NCBI GenBank assembly: GCA_051294375.1
Contig: CM119267.1
Location: 20,027,476 to 20,091,475 of the forward strand
Source of the DNA: Paraspadella gotoi
Taxonomy: Eukaryota > Chaetognatha
Length of the DNA: 64,000 bases
Reading direction: 5' to 3'
Shown: in pieces, positions 1 through 10,079 of the stretch
How positions within the stretch are numbered: position 1 is the first letter of the stretch
Layout: each line of letters starts with the position of its first letter
Program-made: the position numbers and the translations under genes
Notes under the pieces: model-generated
Database searches by the model: none
Seen by the model: only the letters and a program-made list of their open reading frames with translations
Told to the model about the DNA's origin: nothing

Positions 1-856
1 TATACATTAGCATTTAAATTTCATCGGCTATGGCTACTCAAAGTATGCTTTTTCATCCTTTAGTTTAGCCGAGAGTAGGTCTCAGGGTGTTGACCCAAAT
101 TTAACACCAAGTAGTGCAATCTTATTTTTTTACCCCCCAAACATATTTTCCTAGATGTAAATGAAGCTTTTCACATTTTGGTTAAACACTTTAACATTCT
201 ATGCCTGCTAGAGGGGTTAAAGATGTTGCGGATATCACTCTTCAGCCCACGTAGTGCTTTACCCAAAAGCATGTTGCTGAAATAACCTTTTCACTGAATT
301 TACTTATTTATTATTTTCAAATGTTTTTACCCGAATATTAAGAATTCCACGTTTTCCATCTCTCTTTTTTTATAAAGGAATAGATCCAAGACTATGGTTG
401 TTTTTTATTATCTAATTGGTTGCCCAGCGTTTTTTGTTAGAACTGTTTGCTCCATCATTTACTTATCACAATTGGTATTTGTTTACCTAGTTAATGACTC
501 TATAAAAAAACCCAAGCCATCACTGCCCATGATTTTATACTTAGTCACTGCTGTTCTTTGGAAAGGTATATGTTAGTTAGAATAAAAATATTTTCTAAAT
601 GAATACAACTTTTTGAACCGCTTTTTCATATTTTTTTAAAATAGCAATTGTTCTTCCGGAGACATTTTGTCATTGGATATTGAAATTAACAAACTGGTGG
701 GCTTCAAATATTTGCTTATGCAATTTAGAGTGTTGTATGTGGGAGAACCTCCGCGATAAAAATCAGGGAGGAGTGTTTAAACATACAAATGAAGTTAATA
801 AAAAAGAAGAAGCAAAAAATATATCAAGGTTTGTACTATTTTTGTTATTTTATCAT
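1..856. other. AT-rich sequence without recognisable gene
   Basis: Short open frames only, none with convincing splice sites or protein-like composition. Positions about 201-262 match 10,393-10,445 (both contain GTTGCGGATA and CACTCTTCAGCCCAC), so an interspersed repeat fragment lies here. Confidence 0.5.
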
Positions 857-1432
857 AAACATGTTTGAGCAAACAATGTCGGATCTGCCAACGATAATTA
901 AGCAATAATAAACTAATCGATGATAAATCACGGTAATTTTTTTCTGATTTTCAATTTTTTATCTTTACAGATCATAACAAATCGACGTCTTTTTTTGCAT
1001 GATTTATCATAATTTGATGTTCTGATATGTCTTAAGTGGGGATGGACAGGCGGACCGACAAAGTGGATTATCGAGTCGGAATCTGCGATTTGCAGATCCG
1101 ACTAAAAAAATGCTTTGATCGGATTTTACTGACATACCACATTAAGAGTCTGAAGTGTATACTATAAGATTTGATAGATTTCAGAGATGGCACTTTTATA
1201 TTTCTTTCATATCCTCTCTGCCCAACCATGATCAATTAATTTTTATAATTGCATTAATGAATGATTATCATCGCACAAATAAATGATTATCATCTCATCA
1301 ATAAATGACTAGTATCGCCTCAATGACTGTCATCCAAAAATGAATGATTATTATTGCATAATTAATTAATTAGTTAATTACCGCTAATTATTGTGGGCAG
1401 ATCCGTCATTGTTTGCTCAAACTTGTTTAATG
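857..1432. mobile_element. Non-autonomous element with ~48-bp terminal inverted repeats
   Basis: The left end (857-905) reads GTTTGAGCAAACAATG followed by a GGATCTGCC core. The right end (about 1378-1432) is its reverse complement with a few mismatches. The 576-bp interior has no coding capacity. Single copies of the same terminal sequence occur at 3,707-3,765 and 9,128-9,186, each just after an 18-bp minisatellite. Size and terminal repeats suggest a MITE-like element. No clear target-site duplication was seen, so the superfamily is undetermined. Confidence 0.6.
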
Positions 1433-1544
1433 TTTACGGTTGAACCAATTTAATAAGTCCATGAAGCTTTTCAATAAAATTTTATTTTTCCTTTTCACTT
1501 ATCACTTATTACTTATCACTTGCCCGATTCTCATAATATCTCAT

Positions 1545-1850
1545 AATTCACTTTGTCGGTCCGTCGGTCCGTCCCCTCAATATTGTCGGGCACTAACTTA
1601 TATCATGTCAGAACATCGAATTATGATAATTATGCAAAAAAAAATGATATCCGTCCGTCCGTCCATCCGTCCGTCCGTCCATCCTTCCGTCCGTCCCACC
1701 TAAGCAAAAAACACCAATTACTCGTGATTGGATGGATTGATTTGAATAAAATTTTGTGTGTGGGTAGGGAAGTGTGTGATTGAGCTGGATGGAATCGTCC
1801 GAGTGGAAATGAGTTTAAATGAAAAAAAAAAATTACTATTTGAACACCAA
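1545..1850. repeat. (CCGTC)n module with conserved tail, inverted relative to 14.0-14.35 kb
   Basis: Runs of GTCC at 1559-1572 and 1650-1694 flank a unique core (TATTGTCGGGCACTAACTTA). The tail at about 1705-1830 carries the GAGTTTAAATG motif. The same parts occur in reverse-complement order at 14,010-14,350 and partly at 7,915-8,260. This is a dispersed composite repeat. Confidence 0.65.
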
Positions 1851-1856
1851 TTGCTC

Positions 1857-2338
1857 ATTAAGGGGTGAACTTAGGTAATATTTTGCCTCATTTACTGAGC
1901 AAAGTGTTATTGAAATTGCCTAGGTAAAGAAATGAAATTAAGATAGGGAATTTCTGAATAAAAATATTTTGCTTAGATTTATTTTTAAAGATAAATAAAA
2001 CAATATATTTTCTTTTATTGTTTTAATTTCGTTATCACCTATATTTTCAATTTGTTATTACTATATTTTAAGCCAAAAAATACTTTTCCCAGATGGCATG
2101 AAATATGAGTATCAGCATTAAGTATGTAAACTACTTAGCAACTTCCAGACCCAGAACCAATAAAATTATTAAAGAAGATTAATTCATTGATAAATAAAAA
2201 AATTAACAGATAATAAAAAAATTAGTAATAACAATAAGGATGCATACATTTAAAAAGATTTGCAATGTAACGTATTCAGTTGTATCCTGATATGATTGAC
2301 AAGATTAAAAACGCGATCAAAGATGATGTAAAAATGTA
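1857..2338. repeat. Interspersed repeat, left member of a long inverted pair
   Basis: About 480 bp match 16,740-17,207 in reverse orientation, starting with AGGGGTGAACTTAGG and ending at GATGATGTAAAA. Many small indels separate the copies. No coding capacity was seen. Confidence 0.7.
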
Positions 2339-3035
2339 CACAAGACTCAAGTCGCCCAAAACTGTTTTGTTTCTTATTTAGAATGTCAAAGCTCATTAGA
2401 ATTCTTTGCAGAATATGATATGGATTACTCAATACCTCTCTAGCTGATTATATTAAAAAAATCGAGCTCGATATGGAAAGTAAATATCCTATGGATATTA
2501 TTTTCAAATAAAAAAAATCTAAAAAAATTATATTTCTATTTTTTTATCATTAACAAAGATTTTAACTCAAAGTAAAAAATGACATTTTTTAACATACTGA
2601 AAAATGTTTATCCTAATTAAAAACAACAATATAATAGACTCTAACCCTTGTCACCAAACACCAAATAACAAACACCAAACATATTCTTAGCTATTAATTT
2701 TTTTTATAAAATTATTTTATCTTTCATTAAAAATATTTGGGCTAAAACTAATTGAATTCCAATGTTGAGCAAATTAAAGTTTTATATTTGATAAAGTTTT
2801 TGTTTAAAAATTAATACCAAAAAATATCCTATTTTTTTATTTTTTTAATTTTATATGAAAATTTGCAAGATTACTTATTTCACTATCTTATATTTTTATA
2901 TTTTATGAATCTTTTACTATTTAAACTATATTATTTAATTATATATATATTAATTTTTTTAAATATTATTTAAAAAATTAATTGAAAATTAATGAAAAAA
3001 ATATGAGTCACATTTACTTGAATCTTTTTACTTAT
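2339..3035. other. AT-rich spacer, no gene seen
   Basis: Dominated by A and T runs, with no open frame that has exon-like borders. Confidence 0.5.
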
Positions 3036-3165
3036 TTTTCACCAATAATAGATTGAGATGAAATTTTGTGAGCGGGTAGGAAAGTGTGTGAAGAAGCTAG
3101 ATATAAAGTTTTGACGGAATTGTGCCAGTGGAAATGAGTTTAAATGGAAAAAACATAAGTCACAT
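3036..3165. repeat. Copy of the ~150-bp GAGTTTAAATG tail module
   Basis: Matches, in reverse orientation, the units of the array at 13.2-14.1 kb. The shared landmarks are a GTGAGCGGGTAGG-type segment and GGAAATGAGTTTAAATG. Confidence 0.6.
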
Positions 3166-3231
3166 TTACTTGAATCTTTATTATTTATGATTACTAATAA
3201 ATGTTTTAATTAATTAATTAAATAATATGAA

Positions 3232-3655
3232 AAAATGATACAATTTAAAAGAATTATGCAAGTTGAAAAAATGATGCAAGTTAAAAAAATGATGCAAGTT
3301 AAAAAAATCTTAAAAGCATAAGGATCGTCGAAATTGCAGAGAGAGAGAGAGAGAGGCAGCAGCAGAGGCCGCATGTTGAAAAAATTATGCAAGTTGAAAA
3401 AATTATACAAGTTGAAAAAATGATGCGAGTTAAAAAAATGATGCAAATTAAAAAAAATGATGCATGTTAAAAAAATGATGCAAATTTAAAAAATGATGAG
3501 AGTTGAAAAAAGTATGCAAGTTTAAAAAAATTTGCAAGTAAAAAAAATTATGCGAGTTGAAAAAATTATGCAAGTTAAAAAAAATATGCGAGTTTGAAAA
3601 ATGATGCAAGTAAAAAAAATTATGCAAGTGGAAAAAATAATAATAGTTAAAAAAA
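3232..3655. repeat. 18-bp minisatellite, ATGCAAGTTGAAAAAATT type
   Basis: Degenerate tandem units of about 18 bp, interrupted at 3,338-3,354 by a short (GA)n run. The consensus is closely related to the array at 8.28-8.99 kb, where AAAAA is replaced by ACCAA. Frames read through it encode low-complexity protein only. Confidence 0.85.
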
Positions 3656-3706
3656 TTATTTTTACTTTATTTGTAATTATTTCTACTATAGTATTTATTT
3701 ATTTAG

Positions 3707-3765
3707 CTGATTACCCCTTAATTATCGTGAGCAGATCCGACATTGTTTGCTCAAACTTGTTTCCT
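3707..3765. repeat. Solo copy of the 857-1432 element end
   Basis: Contains GCAGATCCGACATTGTTTG followed by CTCAAACTTGTTT, matching the right terminal repeat of the element at 857-1432. It follows the 18-bp minisatellite directly. Confidence 0.6.
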
Positions 3766-4342
3766 TCTAAAAACTTTTATTATCACCATTTATTGCGCGT
3801 TTTTTTCTCAATACAAAATCCCAAATTTACATCCGAGATTTTCGCTGATTTATTTTACGGCTCTGAGATTTAGTCAGAATACATTTTATGTTTGGAGACA
3901 AAGTTCGTATACTCTGTCTCTGTCTCTCTCCGTCTCTCTCTCTCTCTCACTCATACACTCGTTTGTTTGTTTTATTTATGATGAATCATCGCATCAATAA
4001 TTGGTTATCATCACATCAATAATTGGTTATCATCGCATCAATAATCAATTCTTATTACATCAATAAATTACTATTACATTAATCAATTACTATTACATCA
4101 ATTAATTACAGGGGTGGGAACATATAGTGAGGTAAGTAAGGTTCGGGTAAGTTACTATTATAGTCCAATTTTTATTAAAACTGACCTTTATTTAAATTAA
4201 TTATGTAAATTAATCATGTCAGATTCCAGAATACATGATAAAAGGGTCAAGTCAGCAAAAAATACATAAAGTATTTGACGATTTAAGCTTATTCCTTAAA
4301 ATCTTCTTAAAATTTTGTTTTACTGACCTTATAGAAGTTTAA
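3766..4342. other. Simple-sequence spacer with TC-rich and 22-bp tandem stretches
   Basis: A TC microsatellite lies at about 3,915-3,950. Tandem units of ATCGCATCAATAATTGGTT type follow at 3,975-4,110. No coding region was recognised. Confidence 0.5.
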
Positions 4343-4462
4343 ATGGATGGTTATGAAAATCTGAAATTAGAAGAAATTAGAGAGAAGACATACAACTATC
4401 ATATTCAGAAACGACCACTGAAAAATATTAATAAGTATGACTTTTATACTATGCAATGTAAG
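4343..4462 (+). CDS. Possible exon of an unknown plus-strand gene (40 codons)
   Basis: Open from an ATG at 4,343 to a donor AAG|GTGCGC at 4,462. The 40 codons are charged and aromatic (MDGYENLKLEEIREKTY...) and look like protein rather than translated AT-rich spacer. In AT-rich DNA an open stretch this short can arise by chance, so the support is the composition, the exact end at a GT donor, and further exon-like segments downstream on the same strand at 4.8, 6.2, 9.2-9.8 and 10.1 kb. Family not recognised. The ATG may be internal, with the exon starting upstream. Confidence 0.35.
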
Positions 4463-4515
4463 GTGCGCGTATAAAAATGACTAAATGATTTGAAAACATC
4501 CACAACGCCCTGTAG

Positions 4516-4650
4516 TTGTTTAAAATTTGTTTTTGTTTCATTGCATATGAAAGTAAAAAGACAGAAAAATCTTTTGGCACCTATTTTATTATTGTATCTA
4601 AAATCGTTCAGACAGGGCAGGACGTTAAGTTTTGTCTCGATATATGGTCC
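4516..4650 (+). CDS. Possible exon of the same unknown gene
   Basis: Begins after a TAG acceptor at 4,511-4,515 in phase 0, as the preceding candidate exon requires. The frame reads IAYESKKTEKSFGTYFIIV and then a Gln/Asp/Lys-containing stretch. The 3' border is not clear because the available GT sites give phases that do not agree with the next exon. Function unknown. Confidence 0.25.
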
Positions 4651-4823
4651 GACCCCTGTACTATTACATCAATAATTCATTATCGCATCATTCATTCGTT
4701 TTTTTTTCCCGGATTTATTCATTAATTTTCTTTGATAGTGGGGTCTGGCTCGATCATGAGTCTTTTATAATTTTTTTTAAACCACTCCATATTTTGATCA
4801 TTCTTTATTAATTCCTATCTCAG

Positions 4824-4979
4824 ATCTTACCATCGACATGATACAGAGAAACAAAGCTGTTCATATTCAAAAAATGATAATATTACCAAGTTACCAGAGG
4901 AGATACCCAGAGCAAAAAATACTTCTGTAAAAGACTTCATAAATTCTGAAACTCTGATTAAAAGCGAACAAGATAACAG
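4824..4979 (+). CDS. Probable internal exon, unknown protein
   Basis: 156 bases between acceptor CTATCTCAG (ending 4,823) and donor AACAG|GTGG. The frame is open throughout and encodes a polar segment (NDNITKLPEEIPRAKNTSVK). It ends with two bases of a codon. The exon starting at 6,179 opens with the one base needed to complete it as Arg, which supports joining the two. Hydrophilic, no membrane segment, family not recognised. Confidence 0.45.
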
Positions 4980-5423
4980 GTGGTTTACGTTGTTGTGACT
5001 TAAAAAATATTCAACTTTTTTGACCCAATAGTTTCGCGAGTACTCGCGTGCCAACTCACTTTTTGGTCGGTTGGTCCATTTGTCAGTGCCTAAATGTAAG
5101 TCTATCTCACTTTCGTTTTAAATTCTCTTAACTTAATTAATACTGAAGAATTTTGAGTGGAAATGATTAGGTACTGTAGGATGCGTAAGGATTTATACTT
5201 TATACTCAATTACTCATGCAGTCATACTATAAGATGAATCATGTTATTTTTAGTCAATATAGTTATTATTTTTCAGAAAGGTAAGTATCATTAAACACTA
5301 CTTGTAAATATATTTTATACTAAAAGGTCTTGTATTGTGACATTTATCATGTATTTTTTGATGCGATAATCTTTCTTTTTTGTTGCTTTTAATTTTAGAG
5401 AAAGCAAAGTGTTTTTAGTCGGA

Positions 5424-5433
5424 NNNNNNNNNN
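5424..5433. other. Assembly gap (10 N)
   Basis: Ten N inside the left arm of the inverted repeat. Confidence 1.
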
Positions 5434-5502
5434 AACTTGTTTAATTTATAACAACGATTTTATTTTAATTAAGAGATGGACATGTTTCGGCTTGTAGACT
5501 CA

Positions 5503-5550
5503 AATGCTGATGAAGGCTTGAAGTCTACAAGCCGAAACATGTCCATCTCT
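5503..5550 (+). ncRNA. Hammerhead-ribozyme-like motif
   Basis: The box CTGATGA (5,507-5,513) is followed by a six-pair stem GGCTTG/CAAGCC (5,515-5,520 with 5,528-5,533) and a seven-base loop. Next come GAAA (5,534-5,537), a two-pair minimal stem III around AT, and a GTC cleavage triplet (5,541-5,543). ATG before the box can pair with CAT after the triplet as the base of stem I. This order is that of the small hammerheads described in Penelope-like retroelements. One extra A (5,514) separates the CUGANGA box from stem II, unlike the canonical core, so catalytic activity is uncertain. Confidence 0.45.
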
Positions 5551-5637
5551 TAATTAAAATAAAAATCGTTGTAATAATTTCAAAAACACTTTGCTTTCTC
5601 ATGTATTTTTTAAATAAATCCATGTAAAGAAAATAGT

Positions 5638-5835
5638 CAATTTAGGATCGTCACTTCCAGATCATCACTTCCCGATAATCACTTCCCGTTCATCACTTCC
5701 TGATAATCTCTCCCCGATCGACTCCCAATATTCTTTTCGCAGACGTCACTTCCCGATCTTCACTTCTGAATTATCACTTCTTTATAGTCACTTCCCTAGA
5801 GTCAATTCTTGAATATAACTTCATCACTTCACTTC
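5638..5835. repeat. ~16-bp minisatellite (CACTTCCCGATAAT type)
   Basis: About twelve degenerate units each carry CACTTC or a one-base variant. Confidence 0.75.
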
Positions 5836-6178
5836 ACTATTTTTAATTTATAATTTTAAATTAAAAATAAAGGATGTGAGTAATAAAAATACTATTGTAT
5901 GACTAATGATTATTTAATATTAATAACGATAAATTGATGCATTGAGTTTTGATATACCTTCTTCAAGAGATAGACTTATCATTCAAAGTATAATAAAATT
6001 TATTTTATCTATTTTGCATTGTTGGGATTATTTCTTTCGTTGCGTTTGAATGTTTAAATATGGCTCTCTGTTTAAATTTTAAAAGCTTTTTGAGGACAAA
6101 CTTTTCTTTAATATGAAAGTAAAAACATAGTAAAGAATATGAGCATTTTTTTTGTCACTCAACACTGAACAATATCAG

Positions 6179-6563
6179 GACATTTACATCTCTGCAAGAG
6201 ATTGAATTTCAAGCTTCAGGAATTGAAATTTCTGAGGCCAGCAAAACAAAAGTGAAAAAATTACCAAACCTTGCTGATACAGAAAAAGAAGCTATGAGGA
6301 ACAACATTAATTTTTCTGGCAAGCGTTCAAATACAGCTTCGGCAGACTCAATAACTGTTTCCAAAATTTTTTTTTTAAAAACTGATTCACTCAATGAAAC
6401 AATAAACCGCACTCAGCTACAAGCTGTTCTCGATAAAGAACTAGAAGTAAACAAAAAAAAACAGAAAGGCTCCAGAAAAAGTCGATGTTGCCAATGGGCT
6501 CATGTTCATCTCAATTTTATTATATTGTGGTGGGCTGCTTCTCCCTTTATCGGCTTAATGCAG
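6179..6563 (+). CDS. Probable exon, Lys/Ser-rich unknown protein
   Basis: Starts after acceptor AATATCAG (ending 6,178) with one base that completes the Arg codon left by the exon ending at 4,979. The frame stays open for about 128 codons to a donor ATGCAG|GTTTCA. It reads a hydrophilic segment (EISEASKTKVKKLPNLADTE, later LNETINRTQLQAVLDKEL). The last ~30 codons turn hydrophobic and may be intron. An earlier donor near 6,480 is possible, so the 3' border is uncertain. Function unknown; it could belong to a coiled-coil or nuclear protein. Confidence 0.45.
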
Positions 6564-6599
6564 GTTTCAGATTAATTTTACATTTTATTTCAGAATTAT

Positions 6600-7123
6600 G
6601 ACAATGATCATTTGAGCAAAAAATACTGGTTTTGCTCTCGATCATTTAGCAGTAAGCAGCTAATCAGATTATAAGGTCAAATTAATCTTAAATTTATTTA
6701 TTTACTCTAATCTACTAACAATATTTATAATTTTTAATATTTTTAATAATTATTATTTTTTCTACCTTAATTGCCTCAGTCTTATTGCCCTAATACATTG
6801 ATTATTTTTTAATAAATTGCTGTCCTAAAAGACATTGTTCCTTATCCTTTTTTACATTTTTTACAATCTTGTCGGGCATTCACTTAGATCATATCAAAAC
6901 ATCAAATTATGATAAATTATGCCTTGTGTCGATTTCCTTTCTTTTCGTTGTGTCTGAAATTTAAAGAAAAAAGTTTGATTTGTATTTTCGACAACGATTT
7001 TGTTTAATTACATTAATTACATTAAACGGTATGGAGGACTTTTTAGGTCATGTTTCGACTTAATTTATAAGTCTTCTTCAGCGTTTGACAGATTGTGAAT
7101 TTTCCTTATGCACAAAAATTTTA

Positions 7124-7128
<5 letters not shown>
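6600..7128. other. AT-rich spacer with a degenerate hammerhead-like motif
   Basis: Mostly non-coding. At 7,045-7,081 the minus strand reads CTGAAGA, an A, a GACTT/AAGTC stem, then GAAAC. This is the same architecture as at 5.5 kb, but with GAC in place of the cleavage triplet. Confidence 0.5.

Positions 7129-7181
<53 letters not shown>
7129..7181. repeat. (GA)n microsatellite
   Basis: Uninterrupted GA dinucleotides. Ser/Leu-rich frames through it are not genes. Confidence 0.95.
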
Positions 7182-7187
<6 letters not shown>

Positions 7188-8283
7188 AATAGAGGGAGGG
7201 CAAAGTTTCCAACGATGCTTCTCCCTCAAACATAGCAGCTCAATCCTTCTCTCTGTGAAGTGAGCGCCGCCCAAAACGACGGCTACAGGAGGAGGGGGCA
7301 AGAACGGACAGCCGACCGCCTCGCAAGCAGGCGAGAAGAGGGCAGTCGGCAGGCGTAACAGGCCAGAGAGATATTCGAGTAACCTTGAGCACAAGGAAGC
7401 CTTCCTTGTGCCGCACAAAAAAAAAAACAAAAAAAAACTCGACGACACTGTCTTCTCAGCCACTGACTCGTCAATGACCCTACACCATCATTCAGACTCT
7501 TCATTTGAAAAAAACAAAGGGGGCCAGCTCATTTTGAGCTCTCTCTTAATTCTTAAACTTTCACTTTATCAATTATCCCTCACCAAACTTAAATTTCAAA
7601 TATTCTCCTTTCCAATTTCAAAAATTTCCTTTTCAAATTAATTAATTTATTAATAGTTAATTGTTATTATTATTTCAGCTTACACAATTTTATACTATTT
7701 GTACATTGCACAATGTATCATTTAAAATCATATATTACTTGACAAAATCTTGTTAAATCAATTTTGCACTGATGAAGACTCGAAAAAACAGAGTCAAAAC
7801 TTGTTCAATAAAATCAAAAACGTTATATCGAATAAAAACTCTTCTACTTTGAAAATCATTCACAAACAACGAACAGAAGGGCAATTAAGCAGATAAATTA
7901 TGCCCAAAAAATTATTTCCGTCCGTCCGTCTGTCCGTTCGTCCGTCCATCTGTCCTGTCGGTAAATCATTATTATCATATCAGAACCTCGAATTATGATA
8001 ATTATGCAACATTGATGTCCGTCCGTTCTGTCCGTCCCACCTTAGCAAAAAACTCGTGATGGATGGATGGTTTGGAATTAAATTTGTTTTGTGGTAGGGA
8101 AGTGTGTTGATTGAGCTGGACAATTAAGTTTCGATGAATTCGTGCCAAATGGAAATGAATAAAATTCGGCTGTGCGGGTAGGAAAGTATGAAATCAAGCT
8201 GGATATAAATTATTGATGGAATCGTTGGGGTGGAAAAGAGTTTAAAACAGAAAACCAAAAGACACGTTTATTTCAAAGTTTGA
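7182..8283. other. Spacer with a hammerhead-like remnant and a (CCGTC)n module
   Basis: At 7,769-7,800 CTGATGA, an extra A, a GACTC/GAGTC stem and AAAAC repeat the 5.5-kb layout, with the core G lost. At 7,915-8,045 lies a short copy of the CCGTC module, followed by tail units to 8,260. A segment at 7,250-7,480 is GC-richer but shows no convincing exon. Confidence 0.5.
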
Positions 8284-8985
8284 TTGATTGATTGATTGAT
8301 TAACCAAATTATGCCAGTTGACTAAATCATGGCGGTTGACTAAATTATGCCAGTTGATCAAATTACGTCAATTGACCAAATTATGCCGGTTCACCAAATT
8401 ATGCAGTTAAGCAAATTATGTCAGTTGACCAAATTATGCCAGTTGACCAAATTATGCCAGTTGATAAAATCATGCCTGTTGACCAAATTATGCCTGTTGA
8501 CTAAATTATACCAGTTGACTATTTTATGTCAGTTAACCAATGCCAGTTGACCAAATAATGCAATTAAATTAAATTATTATTAAATTTTAAATTAATTTAT
8601 TAGATTAAATTATGCAAGTTGATTGAATTATGCAAGTTGACCAAATTATGCCAGTTGCCAAATTATGCCAGTTGACCAAATTATGTCAGTTGACCAAATT
8701 ATGCCAGTTGACTAAATTATGCCAGTTGAACAAATTACGTCACTTGTCTAAACTACATCAGTTGACCAATTTATGCCAGTTGACCAAATTATGCCAATTA
8801 ACCAAATTATGCCTGTTGACCATATTATGCCAATTGACCAAATTACGCCTGTTTACCAAATTATGCCAGATGACCTAATTAATATGTCAGTTGACCAAAT
8901 CATGGCAGTAGATTAAATTATCCAAGTTGATTAAATTATTCAAGTTGATTAAATTATTCAAGTTGACCAAATTATGCAAGTTGGT
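8284..8985. repeat. 18-bp minisatellite, AATTATGCCAGTTGACCA type
   Basis: Roughly 35 units of 18 bp in two blocks, separated by an AT-rich interruption near 8,560-8,610. Six-codon units (LTKLCQ) result in one frame, as expected for an 18-bp period. There is no sign of a gene. The unit is related to the 3.2-3.65 kb array. Confidence 0.9.
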
Positions 8986-9127
8986 ATTGGCACAGCTACT
9001 GGTAATGATTTGATAGACAATGATTTATAGATTTTTTCATAGATTTATTTAGAAGTTGTTATGATTTGTTTATTATGATCACAAATTGAGAGTCAGAAGA
9101 AATTCACCATGATTTAACATCGGATTA

Positions 9128-9186
9128 GCTTATTACCGCTTAATTATCATAGGCAGATCCGATATTGTTTGCTCAAAACTTGTTTT
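9128..9186. repeat. Solo copy of the 857-1432 element end
   Basis: Contains GGCAGATCCGATATTGTTTG and then CTCAAAACTTG, as at 1,390-1,430 and 3,720-3,765. Confidence 0.6.
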
Positions 9187-9213
9187 AACCATAACCCAAT
9201 TTTCCTTTTGCAG

Positions 9214-9339
9214 TCGACGTTTAGATTCTGATTACTCGCTGTCAAATGGATTTATTGATCCATGCTATTCATTAAAGAAAACAACTCCCAACCAGTAATG
9301 TGCAGGCCTTACCAATATATACTGAATTGGAAAAAGGTG
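9214..9339 (+). CDS. Probable exon of unknown protein, with an apparent frame break
   Basis: Follows a strong acceptor (TTTCCTTTTGCAG, ending 9,213) and ends at donor AAAAAG|GTGAGA. The 5' part reads RRLDSDYSLSNGFIDPCYSL and meets TAA at about 9,295. From 9,298 another frame continues (CRPYQYILNWKK) to the donor in phase 0, which is the phase the next exon needs. One missing base near 9,295 would account for this, a common error type in this window. Family not recognised. Confidence 0.45.
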
Positions 9340-9439
9340 AGATATAACATACAGATCATATAAAATAAATAAGATATATATTATAACATATACATAAAGA
9401 ATCTATATAATATAATATACCATGAATTATTTTTTCAAG

Positions 9440-9653
9440 GAAGTCCAAAATTATTATCATTGCGCGCATATCGATAGTAAAATGAAGGAAGATGAAAATT
9501 TGATGAAACAGTGGCCCATGATGAATCATGTCTCTTTTGACATTTATGTGGATTGGATGGCTTTAAAACAGCCACTGTGGCTTCGTTTTAGAATTCATAA
9601 CAATATCATCCTTGAAGTCCTAGATTATTTAAACATTCCCGACATAATCCTGG
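9440..9653 (+). CDS. Internal exon of unknown protein
   Basis: 214 bases between a T-rich acceptor (TTTTTTCAAG, ending 9,439) and donor CTGG|GTATGT. It encodes about 71 residues rich in aromatic and charged amino acids (MNHVSFDIYVDWMALKQPLW, then LEVLDYLNIPD). It ends with one base of a Gly codon, and the next exon supplies the remaining two, so the pair 9,440-9,653 and 9,730-9,803 is phase-consistent. This is the strongest exon pair of the left region. No domain was recognised; the helical hydrophobic pattern suggests a soluble folded protein. Confidence 0.6.
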
Positions 9654-9729
9654 GTATGTTTTTTTTACATTTAAAAAAAAATAAATTTATTATTCGTACT
9701 ATACACAACCAATAGTTGTTAACTACAAG

Positions 9730-9803
9730 GCAGTGTGACATCAGAGAGCAATACTACTTTAGATAGCAAAGAATTATATGATCTAATTGAGGCGACTTCT
9801 CAG
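9730..9803 (+). CDS. Internal exon of the same unknown protein
   Basis: 74 bases between acceptor ACTACAAG and donor TCTCAG|GTCTGC. The two opening bases complete Gly from the preceding exon, and 24 codons follow (SVTSESNTTLDSKELYDLIE). It ends in phase 0. Confidence 0.55.
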
Positions 9804-10079
9804 GTCTGCTCTCTTACTTCCTCATAATGTTCCATCATCAAGAGCTTAGTGGCAATATCTTAATCATTCCTACTTATAAAAGAATACTTGTTTGCATTCA
9901 GAAAAAAATGTTTCTCCTGCACCTGATTACGCCTCTCTATTCCTTCATTTCTTTTAATAAGGTCATCCACAGGGATGGGAATCAAAATTTCAAAAATTCG
10001 CATTGTTTCATCACTTTATCTTTTTCTGACACATCGTGCAGATTTAAATGAAAAAGTTATATGAAAAATACTTTATCAG

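Larger units (their letters stand above)
5397..5600. repeat. Near-perfect inverted repeat (fold-back) around a sequence gap
   Basis: The left arm runs from GAGAAAGCAAAGTG (5,397) to GTAGACT (5,500). The right arm mirrors it from AGTCTAC (5,522) to CACTTTGCTTTCTC (about 5,597). The arms include GAGATGGACATGTTTCGG and its complement. A 10-N gap (5,424-5,433) lies in the left arm. The centre (5,501-5,521) holds the hammerhead-like motif annotated separately. It may be a real fold-back insertion or a palindromic assembly join. Confidence 0.75.

Noticed and set aside
7065-7463. Ser/Leu-rich open frame
   Set aside because: It reads through a (GA)n microsatellite; a dinucleotide repeat keeps all frames open.
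8347-8878. LTKLCQ-repeat protein
   Set aside because: The six-residue period equals the 18-bp DNA unit. There is no start context, splice site or divergence pattern of a protein repeat.
8284-8985. CRISPR-like array
   Set aside because: Units are contiguous 18-mers without unique spacers, in eukaryotic DNA.
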